Notes: a model not told the origin generated them from the sequence alone. A DNA stretch of 64,000 nucleotides from Allomuricauda sp. F6463D (GCF_023015965.1 NZ_JALKAN010000002.1:434001-498000), one strand, 5' to 3'; shown: positions 33,983 to 43,566, numbered from the stretch's first letter. A program made the numbers and translations.

Positions 33983-34622
33983 AATATTAGAACCTTCCCA
34001 AAAAGAACTGTTTCTAAATTCAGGTTTGAGCTTGGTGGAATATGACGCCATCAAAATTGAATTTTTGGATACCAAGATTCCTTTCGAATACCAAAATTAC
34101 ATCTTCACCAGTAAGAATGCGGTAAAGGTGTTTTTACGTCAAATAAATGAATCACAAAAGAAAAAAATCCAAACCTTTTGTGTTGGTGAAAAAACCAAAG
34201 CATTGCTGGAAGACAATGGCCTAAATGTAGTTGAGACAGCTGAATACGCTACAGCATTAGCCGCTATTATCGTAAAAAACTATAAAGAAGAAACTTTTTT
34301 GTTTCTCTGTGGCAACAAAAGAAGGGATGTCCTTCCTATAGCCATGACTGAAAATAACATACAGTTCAAAGAATTGAACGTGTATATGACCATTTTGAAT
34401 CCCAAAGCATTTCATCGGAATTTTGACGGGATTCTGTTCTTTAGTCCAAGTGGAATCCAAAGCTATCTTTTGGAAAACACGACTGGAAACAGCATTCTGT
34501 TCTGTATCGGGGAGACCACAGCGACCGAAGCTCAAAAACACTCAAAAAATATAATTGTAGCCAACAAACCAACTGTGGAAAATGTGTTGGTACAGGCAAT
34601 AAATCATTTTAGACACTTATGA
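33960..34622 (+). CDS. hemD: Uroporphyrinogen-III synthase
   Basis: This 220-residue enzyme closes hydroxymethylbilane into uroporphyrinogen III. As usual for HemD, sequence conservation is low; the recognisable parts are [11 protein letters not shown] in the first domain, [14 protein letters not shown], and [12 protein letters not shown] with [13 protein letters not shown] in the second. Identity rests on these motifs plus its place between hemC and hemE. It overlaps hemC by 23 bases and shares ATGA with hemE. Somewhat short (family about 240-260 residues) but no domain is missing. Confidence 0.92.
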   Translation: MKTVLSTKILEPSQKELFLNSGLSLVEYDAIKIEFLDTKIPFEYQNYIFTSKNAVKVFLRQINESQKKKIQTFCVGEKTKALLEDNGLNVVETAEYATALAAIIVKNYKEETFLFLCGNKRRDVLPIAMTENNIQFKELNVYMTILNPKAFHRNFDGILFFSPSGIQSYLLENTTGNSILFCIGETTATEAQKHSKNIIVANKPTVENVLVQAINHFRHL

Positions 34623-35644
34623 TAAAAAACGACTTGTTCCTAAAAGCTTTAAAAGGTGAAACCGTTGAACGTCCACCCGTATGGATGATGCGACAAGCAG
34701 GGCGCTATTTGCCGGAGTTTATGGAACTGAAAAATAAATATGACTTCTTCACTCGATGTCAGACGCCGGAATTGGCCTCCGAAATCACGGTGCAACCGAT
34801 CCGCCGATATGGCATGGACGCCGCCATTTTGTTCAGTGATATTTTAGTGATTCCACAGGCTATGGACATTGAGGTGCAAATGAAACCAAACTTTGGCCCG
34901 TATTTGCCAAATCCAATACGTTCTCAGGCCGATTTGGACAAGGTTATTGTTCCAGATATCCAAGATACGCTTGGCTATGTGATGGATGCCATTACCATGA
35001 CCAAAGAAAAATTGGATGACGAAGTACCCTTGATTGGTTTTGCAGGTTCTCCTTGGACAATATTATGCTATTGCGTGGAAGGGCAGGGAAGTAAAAGCTT
35101 TGACAAAGCAAGAGGATTTTGTTTTACCCAGCCCAAGGCTGCACACGAATTGCTTCAAAAAATTACTGACACTACCATTGCCTACCTCAAAGCCAAGGTT
35201 AAAGCCGGTGTCAATGCTGTTCAGGTATTTGATTCATGGGGAGGCATGCTTTCCCCAAAAGATTATCAGGAATTTTCATGGAAATATATTCAGCAGATCG
35301 TTGATGCTTTAAAGGATGAAGCCCCAGTAATTGTTTTTGGAAAAGGATGCTGGTTCGCACTCAAAGAAATGGCAAATTCAGGTGCCTCGGCCGTTGGAGT
35401 GGATTGGACCTGTTCCCCTCAAAATGCAAGATATTTGACAGGAGGTAATATTACCCTGCAAGGCAATTTTGATCCTGCCCGGTTACTTTCGCCTCCAGAA
35501 ACAATAAAGGAAATGGTTACACAAATGATCCGCGATTTTGGAAAAGATAAGTATGTGGTCAACCTAGGGCATGGTATATTGCCACATATTCCTGTAGAAA
35601 ATGCCAAAGCATTTATTGATGCCGTAAAAGAATACAAGGAGTGA
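34619..35644 (+). CDS. hemE: Uroporphyrinogen decarboxylase
   Basis: This 341-residue cytosolic enzyme removes four acetate carboxyls from uroporphyrinogen III to give coproporphyrinogen III. The signature [17 protein letters not shown] is at ~19-35, the catalytic Asp in [13 protein letters not shown], and [26 protein letters not shown] and [15 protein letters not shown] are all present. Length is typical. It overlaps hemD by 4 bases (ATGA), and its TGA overlaps the GTG start of the following DUF6973 gene. Confidence 0.96.
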   Translation: MIKNDLFLKALKGETVERPPVWMMRQAGRYLPEFMELKNKYDFFTRCQTPELASEITVQPIRRYGMDAAILFSDILVIPQAMDIEVQMKPNFGPYLPNPIRSQADLDKVIVPDIQDTLGYVMDAITMTKEKLDDEVPLIGFAGSPWTILCYCVEGQGSKSFDKARGFCFTQPKAAHELLQKITDTTIAYLKAKVKAGVNAVQVFDSWGGMLSPKDYQEFSWKYIQQIVDALKDEAPVIVFGKGCWFALKEMANSGASAVGVDWTCSPQNARYLTGGNITLQGNFDPARLLSPPETIKEMVTQMIRDFGKDKYVVNLGHGILPHIPVENAKAFIDAVKEYKE

Positions 35645-36126
35645 ACCTTTTTGGCCTACTGAAACGGGTAAGTTTTAAACACCTGATCAAAGGTGTTGCC
35701 TTAGGATTGAAAAATCCTTTGTTCATCTTTCCCACAATCAAGGCGACAAAGGATTGCATCCGTGTTTCAACCGCCAATTATGGCAAGCAGCATCATAAAA
35801 ATGGTCCAGCGAATGCATTTAGACATGCTTTTTGGAATTATTTGATTGCAAAAAGATGCCTGATGTGGAGCAAAAACAAAGAAACTGTTGTTGCATGGGC
35901 CAAAAAGGTAACCGATTGGCACGAAGCTTCGTTCCCAAACAAAAACATTGCCAAATGCATGGATTTGCACAACAATGAAGTAGGCCGATTCATTTTTAAG
36001 CTAAACGACCATAAATCCGAAGATGAAGTTATTGAACTGTTGAAGCAAATGGTTATGAAATCAAATAAGATTGATGATATTTCAGTTCTTTCTGAACATA
36101 AAAACCAAATGGTACATATTCTTTGA
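35641..36126 (+). CDS. DUF6973-like protein inside the heme operon
   Basis: This 161-residue protein starts with a GTG that overlaps the hemE stop (GTGA), so it is translationally coupled to the heme genes. The central segment [20 protein letters not shown] and [24 protein letters not shown] resemble the DUF6973 family, with several His (HH, RHAFW, WHE, DLHNN) placed as if in a helical metal- or heme-binding bundle. There is no signal peptide or membrane segment. Its function is unknown; placement between hemE and hemF suggests a role linked to heme or its precursors, but that is inference. Confidence 0.72.
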   Translation: MNLFGLLKRVSFKHLIKGVALGLKNPLFIFPTIKATKDCIRVSTANYGKQHHKNGPANAFRHAFWNYLIAKRCLMWSKNKETVVAWAKKVTDWHEASFPNKNIAKCMDLHNNEVGRFIFKLNDHKSEDEVIELLKQMVMKSNKIDDISVLSEHKNQMVHIL

Positions 36127-36143
36127 AAAAAATCAAAAAGTAA

Positions 36144-36671
36144 ATGTCCGAAGCCATTAAAATAAACTATCTCAATAAAACTGATGCTGAATCGCTATTT
36201 CTTATGATGAACTCCAATACGGACATATTCAAACGTTTTTTTCCAAAAACATTGGAACAAAACCACTCCATTGAAGCCTCTCATATCTATATTTCCAAAA
36301 AAAGCGAAGAAATAAAATCCCAATCTGAATTCACCTTTGCCATTAGAAATAACTTGAACATTGTTATAGGCCTTGTAATTTTAAAAGATATAAAGAAGGA
36401 TATAGGTGAAGGAGAATTGGCCTATTGTCTGGATAAAAATGTACATGGAAAGGGAATCGCCACCAAATGTGTGAAGCATATTGCAACACTAGCTTTTAAA
36501 GAATTAAACCTCAAAAAACTTAAAATTCATGTCCACAAAAGTAATTTGGCAAGTATTAAAGTTGCTGAAAAAATTGGTTTTCGATGGGCTCAAACATTAT
36601 TAAAATCATATCAACCTCCTGGTGAGCCCTATCTTGATATGGAACTTTACGAATTAGATTATGAAAAATAA
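36144..36671 (+). CDS. GNAT-family N-acetyltransferase (RimJ/RimL-like)
   Basis: This 175-residue cytosolic protein has the GNAT fold: strand FAIRNNLNIVIGLVIL, then GEGELAYCLDKNVHGKGIATKCVKHIATLAF containing the acetyl-CoA pyrophosphate loop (HGKGIAT), then LKKLKIHVHKSNLASIKVAEKIGF. The pattern is that of RimJ/RimL-type enzymes acetylating protein N-termini or small amines; the substrate is unknown. It lies 17 bases after the DUF6973 gene and overlaps the start of hemF by 11 bases, so it is expressed with the heme operon. Confidence 0.87.
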   Translation: MSEAIKINYLNKTDAESLFLMMNSNTDIFKRFFPKTLEQNHSIEASHIYISKKSEEIKSQSEFTFAIRNNLNIVIGLVILKDIKKDIGEGELAYCLDKNVHGKGIATKCVKHIATLAFKELNLKKLKIHVHKSNLASIKVAEKIGFRWAQTLLKSYQPPGEPYLDMELYELDYEK

Positions 36672-37563
36672 ATTTTATAAATACATTCAACAACTACAGG
36701 ACACCATCACCTCAAAACTGGAAGAACTGGATGGTACAGCCAAATTTCAGCAAGATTTTTGGGAACGAGAAGAAGGTGGTGGAGGTAGAACCCGTGTTAT
36801 TGAAAACGGAGCCGTTTTTGAAAAAGGGGGTGTAAATATTTCCAAAGTCCATGGACCGTTGCCCAAAAGCATGCAAAACTATTTTGGGGTGGAAGATGTT
36901 GATTTCTTTGCCTGTGGCCTCAGTTTGGTGATTCACCCAAAAAGCCCAATGGTGCCCACGGTACATGCCAACTGGCGCTATTTTGAAATGTACGATAAAC
37001 AAGGTAACATTGTGGATCAATGGTTTGGAGGCGGACAGGACCTTACCCCCTATTATTTGTTCGAAGAAGATGCAATACATTTTCACACAACCTGCAAAAA
37101 AGCCTGCGATGCCCATAACCCAGAGTTTTACCCTGCCCACAAAAAAAAATGCGACGACTATTTCTGGAATACCCACCGGAATGAAGCACGTGGGATAGGC
37201 GGATTGTTCTTCGATTACTGCAAAGCCACCGAAGAAACAAGTATGGAAGATTGGTACAATTTTGTAACCGAGGTCGGAGATAGCTTCTTGGAAGCCTACG
37301 CTCCCATTGTGGAGAAAAGAAAGGACCTCCACTACTCTCCAGGGCAACGCGATTGGCAAGAAATAAGACGGGGACGCTACGTAGAATTCAATCTGGTGCA
37401 CGATAAAGGCACCCTTTTTGGTCTGCGAACCAATGGCCGTATTGAAAGTATTTTGATGAGCTTGCCCCCACACGTGCAATGGCGGTACGACCATCATCCC
37501 GAAAAAGGAAGTGAGGAAGAAAAGTTGTTAGAAGTACTGAAAAAACCTAAAAATTGGGTCTAA
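36661..37563 (+). CDS. hemF: Oxygen-dependent coproporphyrinogen-III oxidase
   Basis: This 300-residue cytosolic enzyme oxidatively decarboxylates coproporphyrinogen III to protoporphyrinogen IX using O2. Family motifs are present: GGGGRTRVIENGAVFEKGGVN at the start, VHANWRYFEM, WFGGGQDLTPYYLFEEDAIHFH, and YVEFNLVHDKGTLFGLRTNGR. Length is typical. Its ATG overlaps the GNAT gene by 11 bases. The presence of HemF, HemJ and HemH means the classical protoporphyrin branch rather than the coproporphyrin branch of Gram-positives. Confidence 0.96.
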   Translation: MKNKFYKYIQQLQDTITSKLEELDGTAKFQQDFWEREEGGGGRTRVIENGAVFEKGGVNISKVHGPLPKSMQNYFGVEDVDFFACGLSLVIHPKSPMVPTVHANWRYFEMYDKQGNIVDQWFGGGQDLTPYYLFEEDAIHFHTTCKKACDAHNPEFYPAHKKKCDDYFWNTHRNEARGIGGLFFDYCKATEETSMEDWYNFVTEVGDSFLEAYAPIVEKRKDLHYSPGQRDWQEIRRGRYVEFNLVHDKGTLFGLRTNGRIESILMSLPPHVQWRYDHHPEKGSEEEKLLEVLKKPKNWV

Positions 37564-37608
37564 TCCCAGTTTTATTGAAAAAATTCAAATTATATAAAAA
37601 TTACCCAT

Positions 37609-38598
37609 ATGTATCCATTAATAAGACCCCGAAGACTCCGCGCATCCGAATCTGTTAGAAAATTGGTTCGTGAAACCATTGTTACGCCAGATGATTTTTT
37701 AGTGCCACTTTTTGTGACCGAAGGGAAAGGTGTAAAAAAGGAAATTCCATCCATGCCCAACTATTTCAATTTGAGTTTGGACATGCTCGAGAAAGAGGTC
37801 AAGGAACTCTGGAAAATGGGACTTTGCTCCGTATTGCTTTTTGCCAAAGTGGAAGATCATTTAAAAGACAACAAAGGTACCGAAGCTCTAAACCCCGATG
37901 GGTTAATGCAACGCGCCATAAAAACGGTAAAAAATGCCTGTCCTCAAATGTTGGTGATGACTGATGTAGCCATGGACCCATTTTCATCCTATGGTCACGA
38001 TGGTATTGTGGCCGAAGGACAGATTCTCAACGATGAATCCGCCGAGGTACTGGCAGAAATGAGTGTATCCCACGCCAAGGCAGGAGCGGATTTTGTGGCA
38101 CCAAGCGACATGATGGACGGTAGAATCCTGACCATTCGCGAAGCATTGGAGGACGAAGGTTTCACCAACACTGGGATTATGGCCTATTCCGCAAAATATG
38201 CCAGCGCTTTTTATGGCCCGTTCCGAGATGCTTTGGATTCAGCCCCCGCGGATATTGCCAACGTACCCAAGGACAAAAAAACTTATCAAATGGATTATGC
38301 CAATCGGTATGAAGCCATTAAAGAAACTCAAATGGATATTGACGAAGGAGCCGATATTGCGATGGTAAAACCCGGATTGTGCTATTTGGACATTGTGCGA
38401 GAAATTAGAAATGAAGTAGATGTCCCTGTTGCCGTATATCAAGTTTCCGGGGAGTATGCCATGGTAAAAGCAGCAGCCGAAAAAGGCTGGTTGGACCACG
38501 ATGCCGTGATGTTGGAACAATTAACCGCCATTAAAAGGGCCGGCGCCAACATCATTGCCAGTTATTTTGCAAAGGATTTTATCCGAACTTTGGGATAA
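37609..38598 (+). CDS. hemB: Delta-aminolevulinic acid dehydratase (porphobilinogen synthase)
   Basis: This 329-residue enzyme condenses two 5-aminolevulinates to porphobilinogen. The Schiff-base lysines are Lys196 (MAYSAKYASAFYGPF) and Lys254 (MVKPGLCYLD). The metal region reads DVAMDPFSSYGHDG at 119-132 and has Ala/Asp where zinc enzymes have three Cys, so this is the Cys-free, probably Mg-dependent class like that of Pseudomonas. It follows hemF after 45 bases. Last heme gene of the operon; no clear terminator follows. Confidence 0.96.
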   Translation: MYPLIRPRRLRASESVRKLVRETIVTPDDFLVPLFVTEGKGVKKEIPSMPNYFNLSLDMLEKEVKELWKMGLCSVLLFAKVEDHLKDNKGTEALNPDGLMQRAIKTVKNACPQMLVMTDVAMDPFSSYGHDGIVAEGQILNDESAEVLAEMSVSHAKAGADFVAPSDMMDGRILTIREALEDEGFTNTGIMAYSAKYASAFYGPFRDALDSAPADIANVPKDKKTYQMDYANRYEAIKETQMDIDEGADIAMVKPGLCYLDIVREIRNEVDVPVAVYQVSGEYAMVKAAAEKGWLDHDAVMLEQLTAIKRAGANIIASYFAKDFIRTLG

Positions 38599-38817
38599 TA
38601 CTCAAGTGAATGAAAAAATAGCAGTTTTGCTTTTATTTATCATTGTAATTGGGCGTTTTGGATTTGCCAAAAAATAGTTTGTGCATACCTACTATTCCAA
38701 ATTGGTCTTTGCTGAGTATTTCAGCAACCAAATAAAAGTTTACATAACCGAATTGAGAATTAAACATTCAAAATTAATTCCTATTCCCTATCTTGGTACT
38801 AAAGATTTTACCTTTCT

Positions 38818-39939
38818 ATGGGACTACTAATATTTTATGCCCTTATTTCCATCTTCTTTTCCTTTCTATGCTCCATTTTGGAGGCGGTATTGTTGAGCAT
38901 AACACCCACTTTTATCAATTTAAAAAAGCAGGAGGGAAAAGAGTATGCAATCACTTTGGAAGCTCTTAAAAAAGATGTGGACAAACCACTGATCGCCATT
39001 CTTACTTTAAATACCATTGCGCATACCGTTGGTGCCATTTTGGTGGGTGTACAGGCCAAAGTCGCCTATGTTGAAATGTATGGGTCCACGGAACGTAGCG
39101 TTTTTGGAATAACATTTACCGAAGAGCTTATGGTCGGAGTTGTTTCCACTATCATGACCATTTTAATTTTAGTTGCTTCAGAAATCATTCCTAAGACCAT
39201 AGGAGCCACTTTCTGGAAGCAATTGGCCAACTTTACCAGTAAGGCATTAAACATTATGGTATTTGGCTTAAAATGGACAGGATTGCTATGGGTGCTACAG
39301 CTCTTTACAAAGCTAGTGGGTGCAAAAGGGGAACATGGAAGTGTATTGAGTCGTGAGGATTTTAGTGCAATGACTGAAATCGCCCATGAAGAGGGGGTTT
39401 TTAAAGAATCTGAATCCACGATGATAAAAAACCTCCTATATTTTGATGAGATATTGGCGCGCGATGTAATGACTCCGAGAACAGTTATGAAAGTTGCATC
39501 TGAGGATATTTCCATTAAAGAGTTTTTTGAAAAAAACAGACCCTTGCGTTTTTCAAGAATTCCATTGTACAAGGATCGCATGGACAACATCACAGGTTTC
39601 TTTTTAAAAGATGAACTGTTGGAAGCCATCATCAATAAAAAAGGAAATGAAAAACTGGAAACCATAAAACGAGAACTGTTGGTTACCAACCGTGGAAAAT
39701 CAATCAATGATCTTTTTAAAACGTTTGTTAAGAAAAGAGAGCATATTACTTTGGTAGTGGACGAGTATGGTTCGGTAAGTGGATTGGTTACCATGGAAGA
39801 TGTCATCGAAACCTTGCTCGGATTTGAGATCATGGACGAAAGTGACAACGTGGAAGACCTACAAAAGCTTGCCAGAAAGAACTGGCATTTACGCGCACAA
39901 CGACTTGGAATAATTGAAGGTGAAGATGAAGTAAATTAA
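38818..39939 (+). CDS. CNNM/CorC-type membrane protein with CBS pair
   Basis: This 373-residue protein begins with a DUF21/CNNM transmembrane domain (~residues 1-170 with about four hydrophobic segments, including FLCSILEAVLLSITPTFI and LILVASEIIPKTIGATFW). Two CBS motifs follow at ~200-320 (ARDVMTPRTVMK and RSINDLF-like, then VVDEYGSVSGLVTMEDVIE). A short C-terminus without the full CorC_HlyC domain ends the protein. Members export or take up Mg2+ or Co2+; old labels such as hemolysin are misleading. Its TAA overlaps the ATG of the following methyltransferase gene (TAATG). Confidence 0.88.
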   Translation: MGLLIFYALISIFFSFLCSILEAVLLSITPTFINLKKQEGKEYAITLEALKKDVDKPLIAILTLNTIAHTVGAILVGVQAKVAYVEMYGSTERSVFGITFTEELMVGVVSTIMTILILVASEIIPKTIGATFWKQLANFTSKALNIMVFGLKWTGLLWVLQLFTKLVGAKGEHGSVLSREDFSAMTEIAHEEGVFKESESTMIKNLLYFDEILARDVMTPRTVMKVASEDISIKEFFEKNRPLRFSRIPLYKDRMDNITGFFLKDELLEAIINKKGNEKLETIKRELLVTNRGKSINDLFKTFVKKREHITLVVDEYGSVSGLVTMEDVIETLLGFEIMDESDNVEDLQKLARKNWHLRAQRLGIIEGEDEVN

Positions 39940-40409
39940 TGGAAACTGCTTATATTCAAACACCTATTGGAACAGCAGAATTAAAAGGTGATGAAAATGG
40001 CCTTGCCTCCATCACTGTTTTGGACAATAAAATACCCAGTGGTACATTACCAGAAGTTTTAAAAGATGCCGCACAACAATTTCAAGAGTATTTTAATGGA
40101 GACCGAACGGTATTTGAACTAAATTTGAATCCATCTGGCACCGATTTTCAAAAAAAGGTTTGGGAAGCTCTTTTAAAAATTCCTTTTGGAAAAACCATTT
40201 CTTATTTGGAACTTTCCAAACAACTAGGCGATGTAAAAGCCATTCGTGCAGTAGCCTCGGCCAATGGCAAAAATCCACTTTGGATTGTGGTTCCCTGTCA
40301 TCGTGTAATTGGAACCAACGGAAACCTCACAGGATATGCAGGTGGACTGCATAGAAAAAAATGGTTATTGGAACACGAGAGCCCTGCAAAGCAGACGACT
40401 CTTTTTTAA
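39939..40409 (+). CDS. ogt: Methylated-DNA--[protein]-cysteine S-methyltransferase
   Basis: This 156-residue DNA-repair protein transfers the methyl group from O6-methylguanine to its own Cys120, in the signature IVVPCHRVIG. The helix-turn-helix part has FQKKVWEALLKIPFGKTISYLELSKQLGDVKAIRAVASANGKN region (~70-112) with the base-flipping Arg near 103. The N-terminal domain is short and lacks an Ada regulatory part, so this is the Ogt/MGMT form. It is translationally coupled to the CNNM gene upstream and is followed after 9 bases by an exonuclease gene, both on the same strand. Confidence 0.94.
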   Translation: METAYIQTPIGTAELKGDENGLASITVLDNKIPSGTLPEVLKDAAQQFQEYFNGDRTVFELNLNPSGTDFQKKVWEALLKIPFGKTISYLELSKQLGDVKAIRAVASANGKNPLWIVVPCHRVIGTNGNLTGYAGGLHRKKWLLEHESPAKQTTLF

Positions 40410-40418
40410 TTTACTGCC

Positions 40419-41132
40419 ATGCTTTATAAACTTAACCTGGAACATATCCTTTTTTTGGATATTGAAACCGTACCCCAAAAACAACATTTCACCGATTTGG
40501 ATGAAACTTCCCAACTTTTATGGGAACAAAAAACGCAATACCAACGCAAGGACGAATTCACCGCAGAGGAATTTTATGACCGTGCCGGCATTTGGGCCGA
40601 GTTCGGAAAAATTGTCTGCATATCCGTTGGGTATTTCACTTTTAAAGGTGAAAATCGGAACTTGAGGGTCACTTCTTTTTATGGTGACGAGGCCAAGATT
40701 TTAAAAGATTTCAAACAGCTGCTCAAAGATCATTTTAGCCAAGTTAAGCATCTTTTGTGCGCGCATAATGGCAAGGAGTTCGATTTCCCCTATATCGCCC
40801 GTAGAATGGTGATAAATGGCATCAATTTGCCTTACAAACTAGATTTGTTTGGAAAAAAGCCATGGGAAATACCGCATTTGGATACCATGGAACTATGGAA
40901 ATTTGGGGATTATAAACATTATACATCCCTAAAATTGTTGGCCCACATACTTGGAATCCCCTCTCCTAAGGATGATATGGATGGTAGTATGGTAAAAGAT
41001 GTGTTCTATAAAAAAAATGATGTTGATAGAATCGTCACCTACTGCGAATTGGATGTGGTGACCACTGCACAGGTGTTCTTGCGACTGCGCAATGAGGATC
41101 TTTTGAAAGATGAGGAGATCAAAAAGGTTTGA
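40419..41132 (+). CDS. PolB-like 3'-5' exonuclease (DEDD superfamily)
   Basis: This 237-residue cytosolic nuclease has the DEDDy motifs: Exo I with Asp14 and Glu16 in FLDIETVPQ, Exo II in LLCAHNGKEFDFPYIARRM, and Exo III in YCELDVVTTAQVFLRL. The family (predicted 3'-5' exonuclease related to the PolB proofreading domain) is common in Bacteroidetes as a stand-alone protein. It follows the alkyltransferase by 9 bases, so a DNA-repair role is plausible. No polymerase domain is attached. Confidence 0.88.
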   Translation: MLYKLNLEHILFLDIETVPQKQHFTDLDETSQLLWEQKTQYQRKDEFTAEEFYDRAGIWAEFGKIVCISVGYFTFKGENRNLRVTSFYGDEAKILKDFKQLLKDHFSQVKHLLCAHNGKEFDFPYIARRMVINGINLPYKLDLFGKKPWEIPHLDTMELWKFGDYKHYTSLKLLAHILGIPSPKDDMDGSMVKDVFYKKNDVDRIVTYCELDVVTTAQVFLRLRNEDLLKDEEIKKV

Positions 41133-41157
41133 AATTAGATGTCAGAACCAAAACAAT

Positions 41158-41168
41158 GTCATTCTGAG
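41158..41168. repeat. Half-copy of the interspersed palindromic element
   Basis: GTCATTCTGAG matches the ends of the elements at 5138 and 23024 and lies in the 81-base gap between two convergent genes. The other end is not recognisable. Confidence 0.35.
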
Positions 41169-41213
41169 TTATATTGTTGATTGTTTATTGGTCTCTGTAA
41201 ATTGAAGCAACAA

Positions 41214-43409
41214 CTAGTTTTTATAAAATTTTGTACTCTTGATGCCTGCATAATCCTGAATTACCAATACGTAGAGTCCAGATGACAAAGAAGACACGTT
41301 GATAGAACCGTCGGTCTTGCCATTTTTAATCATATTTCCCGAAGTGGTTATGATAGAAAATTCAGCATCCTTGGACAACTCAGCATTTACATTTAAATAA
41401 TCCACGGTAGGATTCGGATAAACGGAAATATTCAATTCTTGAGGGATAAACATAACCGTGTTCTGTATCAATTCTGTCTCTTCTCCATTAAACTCAAATT
41501 CCACAGTATCTGAAAATTCCGAAACAGCGTTTTCGGTACAAATGGACCTCACACGAACTTCATATACATTACCCGCTTCCAATTGGGTAAGCTCAAAGCT
41601 GTTTTCCCAAATCAACTCGCTGTTCCAATTGTTCGTGTCCACACTTTTATATTGTACTTCGAACAAGGTTTCATCCGCTTCGTTCCAAAAAAGGGTTGTG
41701 CCATCTTCCGTAGAGTCTTGCACATCTATATCAGTAGGTATCTCAATGGAGCAGTTGGAAACCTGTGCTCCTGAAACAATCAAAGTATAATCTTGAACAC
41801 CATTTTTTAAAGTACCCTTATGCGAAATAGTTATAGTATAGCTACCAGATGCATTCTCTACTTCCACACGTTCAAAAGGGTCTACCTTATTGTCCCCTTT
41901 TGTAGCTGCATTGCTTGCTTTGGATGGATTCAATTTCCATGGCATGAAAGATTCGTTGTTCTTGGTAACTCTGATATCTAAATCGTTTACCAATGCAGGA
42001 GTCGTACTGTTTAGTTCTCCACTGTTAATGTTTTCGGCTTCTGGATCTGTCCAAGAAATAGAGGCAATCAAAGCTTGACCCTCAATTGCGGTCACTGTTA
42101 TGGAATAAGTATCACCATCCACCAAATTCTCTTCGTTGACCAGTGTGCTATAATCTTTATTTTGAATTACTTCTGCTGCAGATTTAGCATTTATTATGCC
42201 CCAACCCATTTTATAATCTGGTCCTTTGGCATCCACATCATCGGCAGTGTGAAGCGCAAGTCCCTTTAAGGTTGCTGCTTTCATATAATTGCCAAAAAGT
42301 TCTTCGTGATATTGTTGCAACAATAAAAGAGAACCAGTAACACCCGGCGCTGCCATAGAAGTTCCAGCAGAAACTTGATAACTACTGTTTGTAGTGGAAC
42401 TTGTAGAAAGTATGTTACCACCGTCTCCTGCAAGATCAGGTTTTACACGACCATCATCCACAGGTCCAAAGCTGCTATAACTTGCGATTGAAGCATTTTT
42501 TAAATTTCCTTTATCATCTATTTCCGTATTGGCGCCCGCAACCGTCAATCCATTTTTTGTGGTTGTAAAGCCCAATAATAAATCAAACCCATCCGTGGTC
42601 TTGCCATAAATTGGAGCTTCATTATCATTAGATTTTTGTGCGTTACCTGCGGCGGTCACCATTAAATAATAAGGTGCATTGTACATTATCTTGTCCCAAT
42701 CCTGAGTCACTTTTATATAAGCTCCAAAATACCAATCAGGGACTCTGTCCGATAAAATTCCATAGGAATGGTTACTCAATAAAAGACCATTGGCAGCAGC
42801 TTCTGCCACCTCAATTTTATCGCGGGTCCAATCATGTGTTAAGGCTTGCGCGCCATACGCAACTCCCTTTGCATTTGGCTGAACGCCAGCGGAAATAAGA
42901 TTTCCAGTAACCAAAGTAGCGTGCAGACTTACTTCGTCTGCATTATCGTTGTTTTTAGCTCGTTCGTCAAACTCTTGGTGCGAAGTCAGAGCTACACCGG
43001 AATCCCAAACCCCAACTTCCATACCGGAACCCGTTAATCCTAAATTCAACAGCCCCTTATCATAAAGTGTATGTGCCCTGGAAGTTTGTGTAGTAGGATC
43101 GTTAAGGGTAGTATAGTAAAGTGGAGTTCCATCTGTACCTATGTCCTTCAATGCAATCTGGACACTATCACTGTTTTTTTCTGAAGCTCTTAATCCTTTG
43201 GATTTTAGTAGTTGACCTATTTTCTCCTGTTTGGCCACATACTCTGTTTCCATATTGGAAATAATAGCGGACATTACTCCTTGATCATTTGTAAGACGTA
43301 TTTGCTCCTTTGCACTTTTAGATTGGGAAAAGACGGAAACCGTACTGAAAACGGAAAATATAATGGAGAAGATCGCTCCCTGTCCCTTTAAAGGAAATCT
43401 GTAGTCCAT
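41214..43409 (-). CDS. S8 subtilase with T9SS sorting domain
   Basis: This 731-residue exported serine protease has a signal-like N-terminus (FSIIFSVFSTVSVFSQ) and a catalytic domain with Asp136 (VGVWDSG), His163 (LHATLVTG) and Ser351 (GTSMAAPGV). A fibronectin-III-like segment follows at ~570-650. The last ~75 residues are a type A T9SS C-terminal signal (ISVYPNPTVDYLNV, then SLSSGLYVLVI, ending TKFYKN), so the protein would be secreted across the outer membrane and anchored at the surface. The motif around His is LHATLV rather than HGTHVAG, as in several flavobacterial subtilases. It converges with the exonuclease gene. Confidence 0.93.
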   Translation of the reverse strand: MDYRFPLKGQGAIFSIIFSVFSTVSVFSQSKSAKEQIRLTNDQGVMSAIISNMETEYVAKQEKIGQLLKSKGLRASEKNSDSVQIALKDIGTDGTPLYYTTLNDPTTQTSRAHTLYDKGLLNLGLTGSGMEVGVWDSGVALTSHQEFDERAKNNDNADEVSLHATLVTGNLISAGVQPNAKGVAYGAQALTHDWTRDKIEVAEAAANGLLLSNHSYGILSDRVPDWYFGAYIKVTQDWDKIMYNAPYYLMVTAAGNAQKSNDNEAPIYGKTTDGFDLLLGFTTTKNGLTVAGANTEIDDKGNLKNASIASYSSFGPVDDGRVKPDLAGDGGNILSTSSTTNSSYQVSAGTSMAAPGVTGSLLLLQQYHEELFGNYMKAATLKGLALHTADDVDAKGPDYKMGWGIINAKSAAEVIQNKDYSTLVNEENLVDGDTYSITVTAIEGQALIASISWTDPEAENINSGELNSTTPALVNDLDIRVTKNNESFMPWKLNPSKASNAATKGDNKVDPFERVEVENASGSYTITISHKGTLKNGVQDYTLIVSGAQVSNCSIEIPTDIDVQDSTEDGTTLFWNEADETLFEVQYKSVDTNNWNSELIWENSFELTQLEAGNVYEVRVRSICTENAVSEFSDTVEFEFNGEETELIQNTVMFIPQELNISVYPNPTVDYLNVNAELSKDAEFSIITTSGNMIKNGKTDGSINVSSLSSGLYVLVIQDYAGIKSTKFYKN

Positions 43410-43566
43410 AATTAAGTTTAGGTAAGATTTGGACTACGAATATATTTTAACAAATCACATTTGCCGATAAAAACATCGCTTTATTCGACAAAATGCATAG
43501 TTTTTTACTTCTTTGTGTTGTGAAAATTAACTTTTATGTTGTGTAGAAATTTTCTTACTTACTATT

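Noticed and set aside
36712-37497. 261-codon minus-strand frame opposite hemF
   Set aside because: It is antisense to a strongly conserved hemF gene and shows no family motif.
39066-39848. 260-codon minus-strand frame opposite the CNNM gene
   Set aside because: Antisense to a CBS-domain gene; Ser/Thr-rich shadow with no domain.
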